From: Lachnoanaerobaculum sanguinis
GTDB taxonomy: Bacteria > Bacillota > Clostridia > Lachnospirales > Lachnospiraceae
NCBI RefSeq assembly: GCF_033242365.1
Contig: NZ_BTHK01000015.1
Location: 1 to 64,000 of the forward strand
Direction of reading: 5' to 3'
Length of the DNA stretch: 64,000 nucleotides
The notes under the pieces were generated by a model. It was not told where the DNA came from, ran no database searches, and worked only from the letters and a program-made list of their open reading frames with translations. The translations under genes and the position numbers were made by a program. This document shows, piece by piece, positions 35,223-43,071 of the stretch (positions are counted from its first letter, which is position 1; each line of letters starts with the position of its first letter).

Positions 35223-36920
35223 ATGAAAAGTATTACATATAAAAAATATATAGAGTATTCATTTTTAAGGTATGCTTTATCTATTATTGTCATACTATTT
35301 ATCATGATGCTAGCCTTTCTCTCCGTTAATTTTAAAGTAATTGAAAATCTTGAAAATAAAAAGAATACTCAAAAGTTGTTACAAGTACTTGAAAAACAGT
35401 TTTTAATTTATGATTCTGAACTGGAGAATTTGTCCACAGATGAAGATATTATTAGACTTTTATTAGGTGGTGACAACAGTAAACTAAGTAAAGTTAATCA
35501 AACTTTGTATAGCTTTGTAAATGCCCAAAATTTAAAAGCAAATTTTATTTTACTGGATAAGGACCTACATATAATATCTTCCAATTTATTTGAAGGCAAT
35601 AAAGAGCTGTTTTTGGAAAGTCGTGTATTGGAAAAGGTTAAATCCGCTCCTTTAAATCACACCTATATAACCCCAAGCCGAATGAATTATGACTATGAAC
35701 AGGAATCAAGCCTGATATTTGCCCATGCAATAATGGATGGTAAAGAAACGGTTGGATACCTTTTTTTTGATGTTTTAAGTAAGGATTTTGAATATTTGTT
35801 TATGCGCTCTCCTATAGACAGTATTGTGTTAACCGACAGATATGATCATATTATTTTTTATACCGGGAAAAGAAATGCAGATTTAACCTTAAAATATCCT
35901 GCAGATAAATATATGGATACCTTTTCAAAAGACAGTGATATTGACATAAACGGAACAAGATATCAAGGACATATTAATACCTTTATTGACGGTCAATTTA
36001 CATTATATACTATGACATCCAAAGAGATCCAAAGGCGTTCTTTCTATTACGGTATATTATTTATAATATTATCAGCGCTTATAATGCTTTTTATGATTCC
36101 ATATATTACCAAACGTATTTCCGAAAAAAATGCAGCCGCCATTGAAGAGCTGATAGAATTGATAAACAAAATGAGCAAAGGAAATAAAATTGATAAGCCT
36201 ATTATTTTTGAAGAATTTAATATGCTATTATCATCCTTTGATGAGGTATTGAATGAAAAAGAGGCTCTGTTAAAAAACAATTCCGAGCTTTCAGAAAGAA
36301 AGCGTATTATGGAAATCAAGCAACTTGAAGAACAGTTTAATCCACATTTTTTATTTAATATCCTCGAAACTTTAAAGTATCAAATTATGATCGACAAAGA
36401 AAAGGCGGTAGAGATGGTATTGGCATTTGCAGGGTTGATGCGTTATAGTATTTATTATGGAAGTACTGTTGTAGCACTTGGAACAGATATAGAATACATT
36501 AACGACTATCTTATGCTGCAAAAACTACGTTACAACAGACGTTTGACTTATAGTATTGATATACCTGAGGAATTACAAGAATGTATGATACCCAAGCTTT
36601 TATTACAGCCTATTGTTGAAAATTCCCTGGCTCATGGTTTGGTAGATGTAATTCATATCACGATAAAGGCGGAACACACAGAAGATATACTCACTATATC
36701 GGTAGAGGATAACGGCAAGGGTATTGATACTGATAATTTAGAGTTACTTCGAAACAGTTTGGAGAAGGATTCTATTTACAAAGAGCATATCGGTTTATAT
36801 AACTCCCACAGAGTTATTAAATTGCTTTATGGAAATAGCTATGGACTGGAAATAGATAGTTGTAATGGAACAGTTGTAACTATCCGATTGCCTTTTATGT
36901 TGGAGAGTGAAGATGAATAA
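35223..36920 (+). CDS. YesM-type sensor histidine kinase
   Basis: 565 residues with two membrane helices (about residues 14-36 and 274-296) around an extracellular sensor of about 235 residues. Then comes a linker, the His_kinase domain with EEQFNPHFLFNILETLKYQ (phospho-accepting H) and an ATPase domain with LLQPIVENSLAHGL (N box) and VEDNGKGID (G box). This class usually senses sugars or binding-protein complexes and controls the adjacent importer. Overlaps the response regulator by 14 nt. Confidence 0.93.
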   Translation: MKSITYKKYIEYSFLRYALSIIVILFIMMLAFLSVNFKVIENLENKKNTQKLLQVLEKQFLIYDSELENLSTDEDIIRLLLGGDNSKLSKVNQTLYSFVNAQNLKANFILLDKDLHIISSNLFEGNKELFLESRVLEKVKSAPLNHTYITPSRMNYDYEQESSLIFAHAIMDGKETVGYLFFDVLSKDFEYLFMRSPIDSIVLTDRYDHIIFYTGKRNADLTLKYPADKYMDTFSKDSDIDINGTRYQGHINTFIDGQFTLYTMTSKEIQRRSFYYGILFIILSALIMLFMIPYITKRISEKNAAAIEELIELINKMSKGNKIDKPIIFEEFNMLLSSFDEVLNEKEALLKNNSELSERKRIMEIKQLEEQFNPHFLFNILETLKYQIMIDKEKAVEMVLAFAGLMRYSIYYGSTVVALGTDIEYINDYLMLQKLRYNRRLTYSIDIPEELQECMIPKLLLQPIVENSLAHGLVDVIHITIKAEHTEDILTISVEDNGKGIDTDNLELLRNSLEKDSIYKEHIGLYNSHRVIKLLYGNSYGLEIDSCNGTVVTIRLPFMLESEDE

Positions 36921-37716
36921 AGTATTGATAGTTGAAGATGAGGACATTATCCGAAAAGGCTTGATGTTTATGGCAAAGTGGAGCCAATACGACTGCGTTA
37001 TAGTTGGAGAAGCAGTAAACGGATATGACGGATTAAGACAAATTGAAGAAAAAAGACCGGATATAGTGATTGTCGATATAAATATGCCTGAAAAAGACGG
37101 ACTAAGTATGATAGAAGAAAGCATACATATTTACGGCTATGATGCTGTTATAATTTCAGGATATTCTGAGTTTTCCTATGCCAAAAAAGCAATCAGTTTG
37201 GGAGTTTGTGAATATTTGTTAAAGCCTATTAACTTTAATGAGTTGTATCCCATTTTAGAAAAAATAATTGCAAAAAGAAATCATTTGCAACGATTAAGTC
37301 AAGACAAAAAACAAATTGATATAGAAAAAGCAAGACTACATCTCATTTCCGGTGAAGAACCATCTCATTCAAATAAATATGTGACAATAATGCTTGAGAG
37401 TATACGCTCACGATATCAAAACAGATTGTCATTGACCGATATCAGTATAGAATGCGGTATGTCTTGCACTTACTTAAATGCTAAGTTAAAACAATATACC
37501 GGCTATACTTTTAATGACTATTTAAACAGATATCGTATTCAGCAAGCTGTAAAACTCTTAAACGACAGTGACTTAAAAGTGTATGAAATAGCGGATGCAG
37601 TGGGGTTTTCCGACTACAAATATTTCATAAAAGTCTTTAAAAAATACATAGGTATTTCACCCGTAAAGTTTATTGAAAGTGAACATTTCAAAGAAGAAAA
37701 CTTTGAATCTATATAA
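36907..37716 (+). CDS. YesN-type response regulator with AraC DNA-binding domain
   Basis: 269 residues: a receiver domain with the acidic pair VEDED, phospho-acceptor D in IVIVDINMPEKDG and the K in LLKPINF, then an AraC-type double HTH (LSLTDISIECGMSCTYLNAK and YEIADAVGFSDYKYFIKVFK). Partner of the overlapping kinase, and probably the activator of the upstream ABC importer. At 269 residues it has a short linker compared with many YesN proteins. Confidence 0.93.
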   Translation: MKMNKVLIVEDEDIIRKGLMFMAKWSQYDCVIVGEAVNGYDGLRQIEEKRPDIVIVDINMPEKDGLSMIEESIHIYGYDAVIISGYSEFSYAKKAISLGVCEYLLKPINFNELYPILEKIIAKRNHLQRLSQDKKQIDIEKARLHLISGEEPSHSNKYVTIMLESIRSRYQNRLSLTDISIECGMSCTYLNAKLKQYTGYTFNDYLNRYRIQQAVKLLNDSDLKVYEIADAVGFSDYKYFIKVFKKYIGISPVKFIESEHFKEENFESI

Positions 37717-37723
37717 AACAGCA

Positions 37724-37760
37724 AAAAGCGGACATCGTTTTCCTTTCGATGTCCGCTTTT
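37724..37760. terminator. Bidirectional terminator between the regulator gene and pepT
   Basis: Perfect 14 bp arms AAAAGCGGACATCG and CGATGTCCGCTTTT with a 9 nt loop between convergent genes. Confidence 0.92.
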
Positions 37761-37765
37761 CAATT

Positions 37766-38992
37766 TTATCCCTCCACCGCTATCTTTGCTATCTCTACTA
37801 TAACATCTATAGCCTTTTGTATTGACTGAACGCTTACAAACTCAAATCTTCCGTGGAAGTTCTCTCCGCCTGCAAATATATTCGGTGTAGGAAGTCCCAT
37901 AAAGGATATCTTGGAACCGTCTGTTCCACCTCTTATAGGATCCTTATTTACTGTTATTCCAAGATTTTCCATAGCCTTTGTAGCAATGTCCACACTTCTT
38001 GGATCATTCTTTATGATATCAGCCATATTGCGATATTCATCATGCATCTCCAGCTTTACTCTGTCTATATCATATCTTGAATTGATTTCTTCACAAATCT
38101 TTCTTACAGTGTTCTTCTTGTCCTCAAAAAGCTCACGGTTGTGATCTCTGATAATATACACAAGACTTGCATTCTCCACATCTCCATGCGCCTCTATCAA
38201 ATGTATAAATCCCTCTCTGCACTCAGTTGTTTCAGGTACAGATAAAAGCGGCATTGCCATCTGAATATCTCTTGATATGGTAAGCGCATTTATCATCTTA
38301 TTCTTGGCATCACCCGGATGTACGCTCTTACCTAAAATATCGATCTTGGCCTCTGCGGCATTGAAACATTCAAACTGTAACTCACCTACAGAACTTCCGT
38401 CCATTGTATAGGCAAAATCACAACCAAAGTCTTCCACATCAAAATTGTTGGCTCCGACACCTATTTCCTCATCACATCCGAAGGCAACTCTGAGTTTACC
38501 ATGCTTTATCTGTGGATTCTCAATCAAATACTCCATAGCTGAAACTATCTCACAAACTCCCGCCTTATCATCGGCACCAAGCAGTGTAGTTCCGTCAGTA
38601 GTGATAAGAGTTTGACCGATGTAATTTTTTAAATTAGGGAACTCCTTAGGGGAAAGCACAAATCCGCTGTTTCCAAGTACGATATCCCCTCCGTCATAGT
38701 TTTCATGTATCTGTGGTGAAATATTCTCGGCATTAAAAGCCGCTGTATCCACGTGTGAAATAAATCCTATTACAGGAGCGTTTTCCACATTTGCAGGAAC
38801 TGTTGCTGTAAGGAATGCATTCTTCTTATTTATCTTAACGTCTTCTAAGCCTATTCTTTTTAACTCCTCACTAAGTTCCTCCAAAAATTCCATCTGTGAA
38901 GGTGTGGACGGAATAACTATCCCCGCCTTACTCTCATCAGATCTTGTATTTTTCTTTACATAACGCAAAAATCTATCTACAAATCTTTCCAT
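37766..38992 (-). CDS. pepT: Peptidase T (tripeptidase)
   Basis: 408 residues. Zinc aminotripeptidase of the M20B family, cytosolic. Motifs: GFISHVDTAAFN (metal-binding HxD), GADDKAGVCEI (bridging D), FGCDEEIGVG (catalytic and metal glutamates), MDGSSVGELQFE and the C-terminal FAGGENFHGRFEFV (last metal histidine). It is the last gene of the minus-strand run from 41712 and ends at the shared terminator. Confidence 0.96.
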   Translation of the reverse strand: MERFVDRFLRYVKKNTRSDESKAGIVIPSTPSQMEFLEELSEELKRIGLEDVKINKKNAFLTATVPANVENAPVIGFISHVDTAAFNAENISPQIHENYDGGDIVLGNSGFVLSPKEFPNLKNYIGQTLITTDGTTLLGADDKAGVCEIVSAMEYLIENPQIKHGKLRVAFGCDEEIGVGANNFDVEDFGCDFAYTMDGSSVGELQFECFNAAEAKIDILGKSVHPGDAKNKMINALTISRDIQMAMPLLSVPETTECREGFIHLIEAHGDVENASLVYIIRDHNRELFEDKKNTVRKICEEINSRYDIDRVKLEMHDEYRNMADIIKNDPRSVDIATKAMENLGITVNKDPIRGGTDGSKISFMGLPTPNIFAGGENFHGRFEFVSVQSIQKAIDVIVEIAKIAVEG

Positions 38993-39004
38993 TGTATCTC
39001 CTCT

Positions 39005-40156
39005 CTATAATTCCAATCTAAATTTATTCTGCTCATTGAACACAGAATCCAGTATACTCTTTATATATAAAGATGTGAAGCTCTCATGCTGATCTTCCCA
39101 AAGTCTTATGCCTTCTTCAAACCCCGTAGTATCAAAAATCTCTCCGGCAAAATAGCATTCATTCATCCTGAGAAATGCTCTGCCCATCTTTTCAATATCT
39201 TCTTCTTCATCATTGTCAAAGGTATGAGTCTTAAACAACTTATTCAATTGTCTGCTTCCGACACCTTTAAATAACTGCCTGCTGTAATTTTCAAAATCAT
39301 TTACAGCCTCCACCTTCAGACATTCTGTAAAATATTTAAAAGACTTCCCGTCATAAATAATATTTGCAAAATGATTCGGTGACACTGCCAAAGAAGATGT
39401 CACTATCTCTGTTATAAGATTCTTTTCAATATGCTGAATATGCATATGGCCGCTAAGATTCAGCTTTACATTGTATTTGGCATAAAGAGCTTCTATTTCC
39501 TCCGCATTTTTAATCATAAAACCTTCAGTAAACATATAATTTTGCTCAAGAAGATTTTGATGGCTTACTGCAAGTATTTGCGCATCCGCTTTTGACAGTC
39601 TAAAAAGCACCTTATCCAACCAAAGAAGACTTTCCTTGCACAAATAATTTGAATGATAGGAATTGGTATCCAGCATTAGCAAATATAAATCATCCCTAAG
39701 TTTTGAAATATAGCTTCCGGAATACTCATCATAGTACTCATAATTTTTATAACCGCAGTCGGCATATATCTCTCTGAAATCTTTTGCACACATGCTGTCA
39801 ACCTTATATATTTCATTTCCGCGAAATCCGAAGCTTCTTTCATAATCTATATCATGGTTTCCGGGTATCAAATATATCGGTATACCCTCTTTCACTATAC
39901 TGTTAAGCTTTTGTGAAAGTTCCAAATGGCTTACTCTCTCTCCGTTAAAAGTTAAATCACCAAGTAAGAGTACCAAATCCGGTCTTCTTTTTTTAACTTC
40001 ATTGCAGAATGCATCCACTATTTCTTCAATATATGTCATTCCCTTACCGTCGCCCTTTTCCATTACATTTTCAAAGGCCTCTCCACCGTCATTTATACTC
40101 TTTGAAAGGTAGTGGAGATCGGTAGCTATCATAATATTCAAAGTTTTCTCACTCAT
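39005..40156 (-). CDS. Calcineurin-like metallophosphoesterase
   Basis: 383 residues. Metallophosphatase motifs in order: MIATDLHYL (DxH), LLGDLTFNG (GDxx), PGNHDIDY (GNHD), AVSHQNLL and LSGHMHIQH (GHxH), all within about the first 250 residues. The C-terminal 130 residues are helical with no known domain. No signal peptide. The substrate (nucleotide, phosphodiester or protein) cannot be told. 13 bp gaps on each side indicate operon membership. Confidence 0.88.
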   Translation of the reverse strand: MSEKTLNIMIATDLHYLSKSINDGGEAFENVMEKGDGKGMTYIEEIVDAFCNEVKKRRPDLVLLLGDLTFNGERVSHLELSQKLNSIVKEGIPIYLIPGNHDIDYERSFGFRGNEIYKVDSMCAKDFREIYADCGYKNYEYYDEYSGSYISKLRDDLYLLMLDTNSYHSNYLCKESLLWLDKVLFRLSKADAQILAVSHQNLLEQNYMFTEGFMIKNAEEIEALYAKYNVKLNLSGHMHIQHIEKNLITEIVTSSLAVSPNHFANIIYDGKSFKYFTECLKVEAVNDFENYSRQLFKGVGSRQLNKLFKTHTFDNDEEEDIEKMGRAFLRMNECYFAGEIFDTTGFEEGIRLWEDQHESFTSLYIKSILDSVFNEQNKFRLEL

Positions 40157-40169
40157 ACAAGATAACCTC

Positions 40170-41318
40170 TCAATCGTAGTCCTCCAAGAAAGAGTGTTTT
40201 ACCCCGTTTTTCTTGTAGGCTATTACTGTATCCAAGCTGACATTTTCCACACTTCTGAAAATATTCTTCTCAATATATGGATTTTTGGCAGCCAACTCTC
40301 TTATAAGTTTCTTTACTTCCGCCCTCATAGATCCCTTATCACCGGTCTCTGATATAGAGCAATTATCTGTCAATCTGCAGGCACATCTTATAAAATTCAG
40401 CTCATTATACTTTGCCCAATGTATAATGTCCTCTTCCCTTACAAGGTAGAGCGGTCTGATAAGCTCCATACCTTCAAAGTTTGTGGAGTGAAGTTTAGGC
40501 ATCATTGTCTGAATCTGGGCTCCGTATAACATTCCCATCACAATAGTTTCTATAACATCATCAAAATGATGTCCAAGAGCAATCTTATTGCACCCCAGCT
40601 CCTTTGCCTTCGCATACAGATGTCCTCTTCTCATTCTTGCACAGAGATAACATGGCGATTTCTCATCCTCTGCCACAATATCATATATGGAAGATTCAAA
40701 TACTACTATAGGAACATCCAAAATCTTAGCATTATCTACTATAGTTTGATAATTTATATCATCATATCCCGGATTCATCACAAGGAATACCAACTCAAAA
40801 TTCCTCTTTCCATGCTTTAAAAGCTCCTGAAAGAGCTTTGCCATCAGCATAGAATCCTTTCCTCCGGATATACATACCGCAATCTTATCACCGTCTTTTA
40901 TAAGTTCATATTCATTTATGGCGGCAGTGAATTTTCTCCAAATACTTTTTCTAAACTTCTTTATAATGCTTCTTTCAATATCTCTGCTTCTTTTATTCGA
41001 CTCATCTTTTTTACTTTCCTCTTTTAGAAACTCATTTAATTTAAGTTTCATATAGGCCTCATATCCGCCTTTCAGATTATATATATTCTCATAACCCTGA
41101 CTTTCCAGTTCCTCAGACAGATACTCAGTCTTATTGCCTGTAGCACATACCAGACAGATAATATCGGTTTTATCAAAATCTTTTATTCTCTCAAGTATAT
41201 CTTCTTCCGCTATATTAACAGAGTCCGGAATACTTCCTCTTTTGAATTCATGTTCGGGCCTTATGTCTATTATCTTTTTATTCTGTAACTCCGGTAATTT
41301 TCCTATCTCAATTTCCAT
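40170..41318 (-). CDS. Rhodanese-TtcA fusion: tRNA 2-thiocytidine-type sulfurtransferase
   Basis: 382 residues. Residues 1-95 are a rhodanese domain with active-site CATGNKTEY. Residues about 115-382 are a TtcA-family PP-loop ATPase with SGGKDSMLMAKL, the cysteine motif PCYLCARMRRG, GHHFDDVIETI and a second cysteine pair CRLTDNC. TtcA enzymes carry an Fe-S cluster and thiolate C32 of tRNA. The fused rhodanese may supply persulfide sulfur in cis. The start shares one base with the upstream small-protein stop (TAATG). Confidence 0.9.
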   Translation of the reverse strand: MEIEIGKLPELQNKKIIDIRPEHEFKRGSIPDSVNIAEEDILERIKDFDKTDIICLVCATGNKTEYLSEELESQGYENIYNLKGGYEAYMKLKLNEFLKEESKKDESNKRSRDIERSIIKKFRKSIWRKFTAAINEYELIKDGDKIAVCISGGKDSMLMAKLFQELLKHGKRNFELVFLVMNPGYDDINYQTIVDNAKILDVPIVVFESSIYDIVAEDEKSPCYLCARMRRGHLYAKAKELGCNKIALGHHFDDVIETIVMGMLYGAQIQTMMPKLHSTNFEGMELIRPLYLVREEDIIHWAKYNELNFIRCACRLTDNCSISETGDKGSMRAEVKKLIRELAAKNPYIEKNIFRSVENVSLDTVIAYKKNGVKHSFLEDYD

Positions 41319-41488
41319 TACATTTGTTTCCTTACTATCAAATAGTCATCATTACTTCTATAATACGGACAGGTAGAATAATCACTGCTTCTCATTCTTG
41401 CATACTCATCCTCATCCATATCCACATCACAGATATACCCTTCCACATCTTCGTCATATATATAATTAATACAATAATCGCAAATCAT
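41318..41488 (-). CDS. DUF6472-like four-cysteine small protein
   Basis: 56 residues. Begins MICDYCINYIYDEDVEGYIC and ends CPYYRSNDDYLIVRKQM. Two CxxC-like pairs (C3/C6, C20/C40) suggest a small metal-binding fold. The pattern C..C.NY.YDE...Y.C...DEDE...CPY....DY.IVRKQ matches a small family common in Lachnospiraceae, I believe DUF6472. Overlaps the upstream ORF by ATGA (41485-41488) and the TtcA gene by one base, so all three are coupled. Function unknown. Confidence 0.8.
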   Translation of the reverse strand: MICDYCINYIYDEDVEGYICDVDMDEDEYARMRSSDYSTCPYYRSNDDYLIVRKQM

Positions 41489-41712
41489 GTTTCTTCCTGT
41501 CTCTGCTCTCTTTTGTATACCTCCTGCTTATAATCCTCAGGCGCATACTCCTTAAGCCAAATCTCTTCACCCTTCTCCAAAAGCTTTTTACCGCTAAGTA
41601 CAGCCTCAAAAGCCAGATACTGTGAAGCTCTCTCTTTTCTTGATAACGGAACCTTCAAGCTTGGAAGCTCCATATCTATAATATCACTGTAATCTCTTTT
41701 TATTCCATTCAT
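41485..41712 (-). CDS. Small conserved protein, YolD/Pol IV-associated type
   Basis: 75 residues, mostly charged helix. The start YSDIIDMELPSLKVPLSRKE and the following RASQYLAFEAVL recall small proteins (SDIID...DRAAQFAPFAALTG pattern) encoded beside DinB/UmuC genes in Clostridia. No polymerase is nearby. First gene of the operon running to pepT. Function unknown and family assignment only probable. Confidence 0.65.
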   Translation of the reverse strand: MNGIKRDYSDIIDMELPSLKVPLSRKERASQYLAFEAVLSGKKLLEKGEEIWLKEYAPEDYKQEVYKREQRQEET

Positions 41713-41789
41713 AATGATTCTAATATACTATAGTATATACTTACAAGTCAAACAATCGAGCAGGAAAACCTGCCCGACCGCATATAAAA

Positions 41790-41807
41790 AGAGCCCCTAA
41801 GGGCTCT
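41790..41807 (-). terminator. Terminator after the rubredoxin gene
   Basis: Minus-strand AGAGCCC-TTAG-GGGCTCT stem followed by five T, about 20 bp beyond the rubredoxin stop. A second small palindrome (GCAGG-AAAA-CCTGC, about 41760-41773) lies beside it without a T run. Confidence 0.85.
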
Positions 41808-41826
41808 GAATAGTTTTATTTAAATA

Positions 41827-41982
41827 TTATTCCTGAGAAAACTCATCCTTGCCTACGCCACAAAGTGGGCAAACAAAATCATCCGGAAGATCTTCCCATT
41901 TTGTTCCAGGAGCTATTCCGTTATCAGGATCTCCAAGAGCCTCATCATATTCCCATCCGCAAACATCACATACATACTTCAT
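41827..41982 (-). CDS. Rubredoxin
   Basis: 51 residues, standard rubredoxin length. Two iron-binding loops: MKYVCDVCGWEYDEALG and DDFVCPLCGVGKDEF, with the GIAPGTKWEDLP segment between. One-electron carrier for superoxide reductase. It starts 3 bp after the desulfoferrodoxin stop, so they are co-expressed as an oxygen-defence pair of an anaerobe. Confidence 0.97.
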   Translation of the reverse strand: MKYVCDVCGWEYDEALGDPDNGIAPGTKWEDLPDDFVCPLCGVGKDEFSQE

Positions 41983-41985
41983 AAA

Positions 41986-42360
41986 TTATACCTCTGCTTT
42001 CCATAAACCATGTAAATTACAATACTCATAAGCTGCTATCAGCTTCTCGCCATCCTGTAATGCGAACTCAGCATGTGGCTTATCCTCAGCTGTAAGTCCC
42101 TTGTACTGCTTTCCAAGGTTTGTTTCAATCATGATGAAGTTGATAAGATGCTCAGGTGTCATAGGATGATCTACGCTACCTACATTAACAACAACCTTAT
42201 TACCATCAACAGTTACTACAGGTACATGCTTCTCTTTAGCTGCATCTGTTGTGTTAGCCTTTAAGAGCTGCATAGGCTCTCCACAACATACAAGTGTACC
42301 ACCACCATCAACTACTACTGAGACAATCTTTCCACAGTGTGCACAACGATAAAAACTCAT
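41986..42360 (-). CDS. Desulfoferrodoxin / superoxide reductase
   Basis: 124 residues. N-terminal desulforedoxin module YRCAHCGKIV...LVCCGEPM (four cysteines) and C-terminal superoxide reductase site with KEKHVPVV, GSVDHPMTPEH and EYCNLHGLWK. Reduces superoxide to peroxide without making oxygen; electrons come from the adjacent rubredoxin. Strong AAGGAGG start site. Confidence 0.96.
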   Translation of the reverse strand: MSFYRCAHCGKIVSVVVDGGGTLVCCGEPMQLLKANTTDAAKEKHVPVVTVDGNKVVVNVGSVDHPMTPEHLINFIMIETNLGKQYKGLTAEDKPHAEFALQDGEKLIAAYEYCNLHGLWKAEV

Positions 42361-42369
42361 ATTTCCTCC

Positions 42370-42774
42370 TTAGTTCTTTGCTTTTAATAAATCTCTAATT
42401 TCCTCCAGAAGAACAACATCATCCGCCTTTGCAGGTGCTTCCTCTACCTTAGCATCCTCTTTATCTTTTCTCTTAGTCTTCTCTATAAGCTTTACAAATA
42501 TGAAGATACAGAATGCAATGATAAAGAAATTAACTACATTTTGAATAAAAGATCCGTAAGCAATGGCATTCTCAGCTACGTCACCATGTTTAGGAGTTAT
42601 AACATACTTCAAATCAGTGAAGTTTAAACCTCCTATCAAGATTGATATGATAGGCATAATCAAATCATTTACCAAAGATGTGACAATCTTACCAAAGGCC
42701 CCACCTATGATAACACCTATCGCCATATCCAAAACATTACCCTTAAACGCAAATTCTTTAAAATCTTTTAACAT
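42370..42774 (-). CDS. mscL: Large-conductance mechanosensitive channel MscL
   Basis: 134 residues from ATG at 42774, chosen because TTGGAGG lies 5-6 nt upstream; a longer start at 42807 has no good site. Typical MscL N-terminus FKEFAFKGNVLDMAIGVIIGGAFGKIV, read here as FKEFAFKGNVLDMAIG, then a second membrane helix (VNFFIIAFCIFIFVKLI) and charged tail. Emergency osmotic release valve. It is 9 bp upstream of desulfoferrodoxin, so an osmotic channel and an oxygen-defence pair share a transcript. Confidence 0.94.
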   Translation of the reverse strand: MLKDFKEFAFKGNVLDMAIGVIIGGAFGKIVTSLVNDLIMPIISILIGGLNFTDLKYVITPKHGDVAENAIAYGSFIQNVVNFFIIAFCIFIFVKLIEKTKRKDKEDAKVEEAPAKADDVVLLEEIRDLLKAKN

Positions 42775-42867
42775 ATTGTCCTCCAATATCAGGTTGTACT
42801 TGAGCAATTTACTTACTTAAATCTCAAAATCATTAGATTTAATTTTGCACAACCACAATGTGCTTTT

Positions 42868-42917
42868 ATTATGAACTAAAATATCAAAAAAGTCAAGTAC
42901 TAATAATGAGAATTATT
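42868..42917 (-). promoter_or_regulatory. mscL-dfx-rubredoxin promoter with Fur/PerR-like box
   Basis: Minus-strand -35 TTGACT (42891-42896), 17 bp, -10 CATAAT (42868-42873). Immediately upstream at 42902-42917 is AATAATGAGAATTATT, an inverted repeat close to the classic Fur box GATAATGATAATCATTATC and to PerR boxes. The position fits control of this operon by iron or peroxide. The regulator is not in the window. Confidence 0.65.
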
Positions 42918-42960
42918 CCTGTTTTTTATTAAATACAATTTACATATGATAAAATCAAAA

Positions 42961-42991
42961 AGAGGAATACCTCCTTAGAAAGTATTCCTCT
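42961..42991 (-). terminator. Terminator after the cell-wall-binding-repeat gene
   Basis: Minus-strand AGAGGAATAC / GTATTCCTCT stem with a T-rich run, about 80 bp beyond the stop of the 43072-44730 gene. Confidence 0.85.
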
Positions 42992-43071
42992 CGCATTAGA
43001 TTTATCAGATGCCATGAGGCTTCGCTTCGCTCCACCTCAAGCCTATATAAAATCTATTTAATTAACTGAGA

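Noticed and set aside
41757..41774. GCAGG-AAAA-CCTGC palindrome as a terminator
   Set aside because: No T run on either side; the AGAGCCC hairpin next to it is a better terminator.
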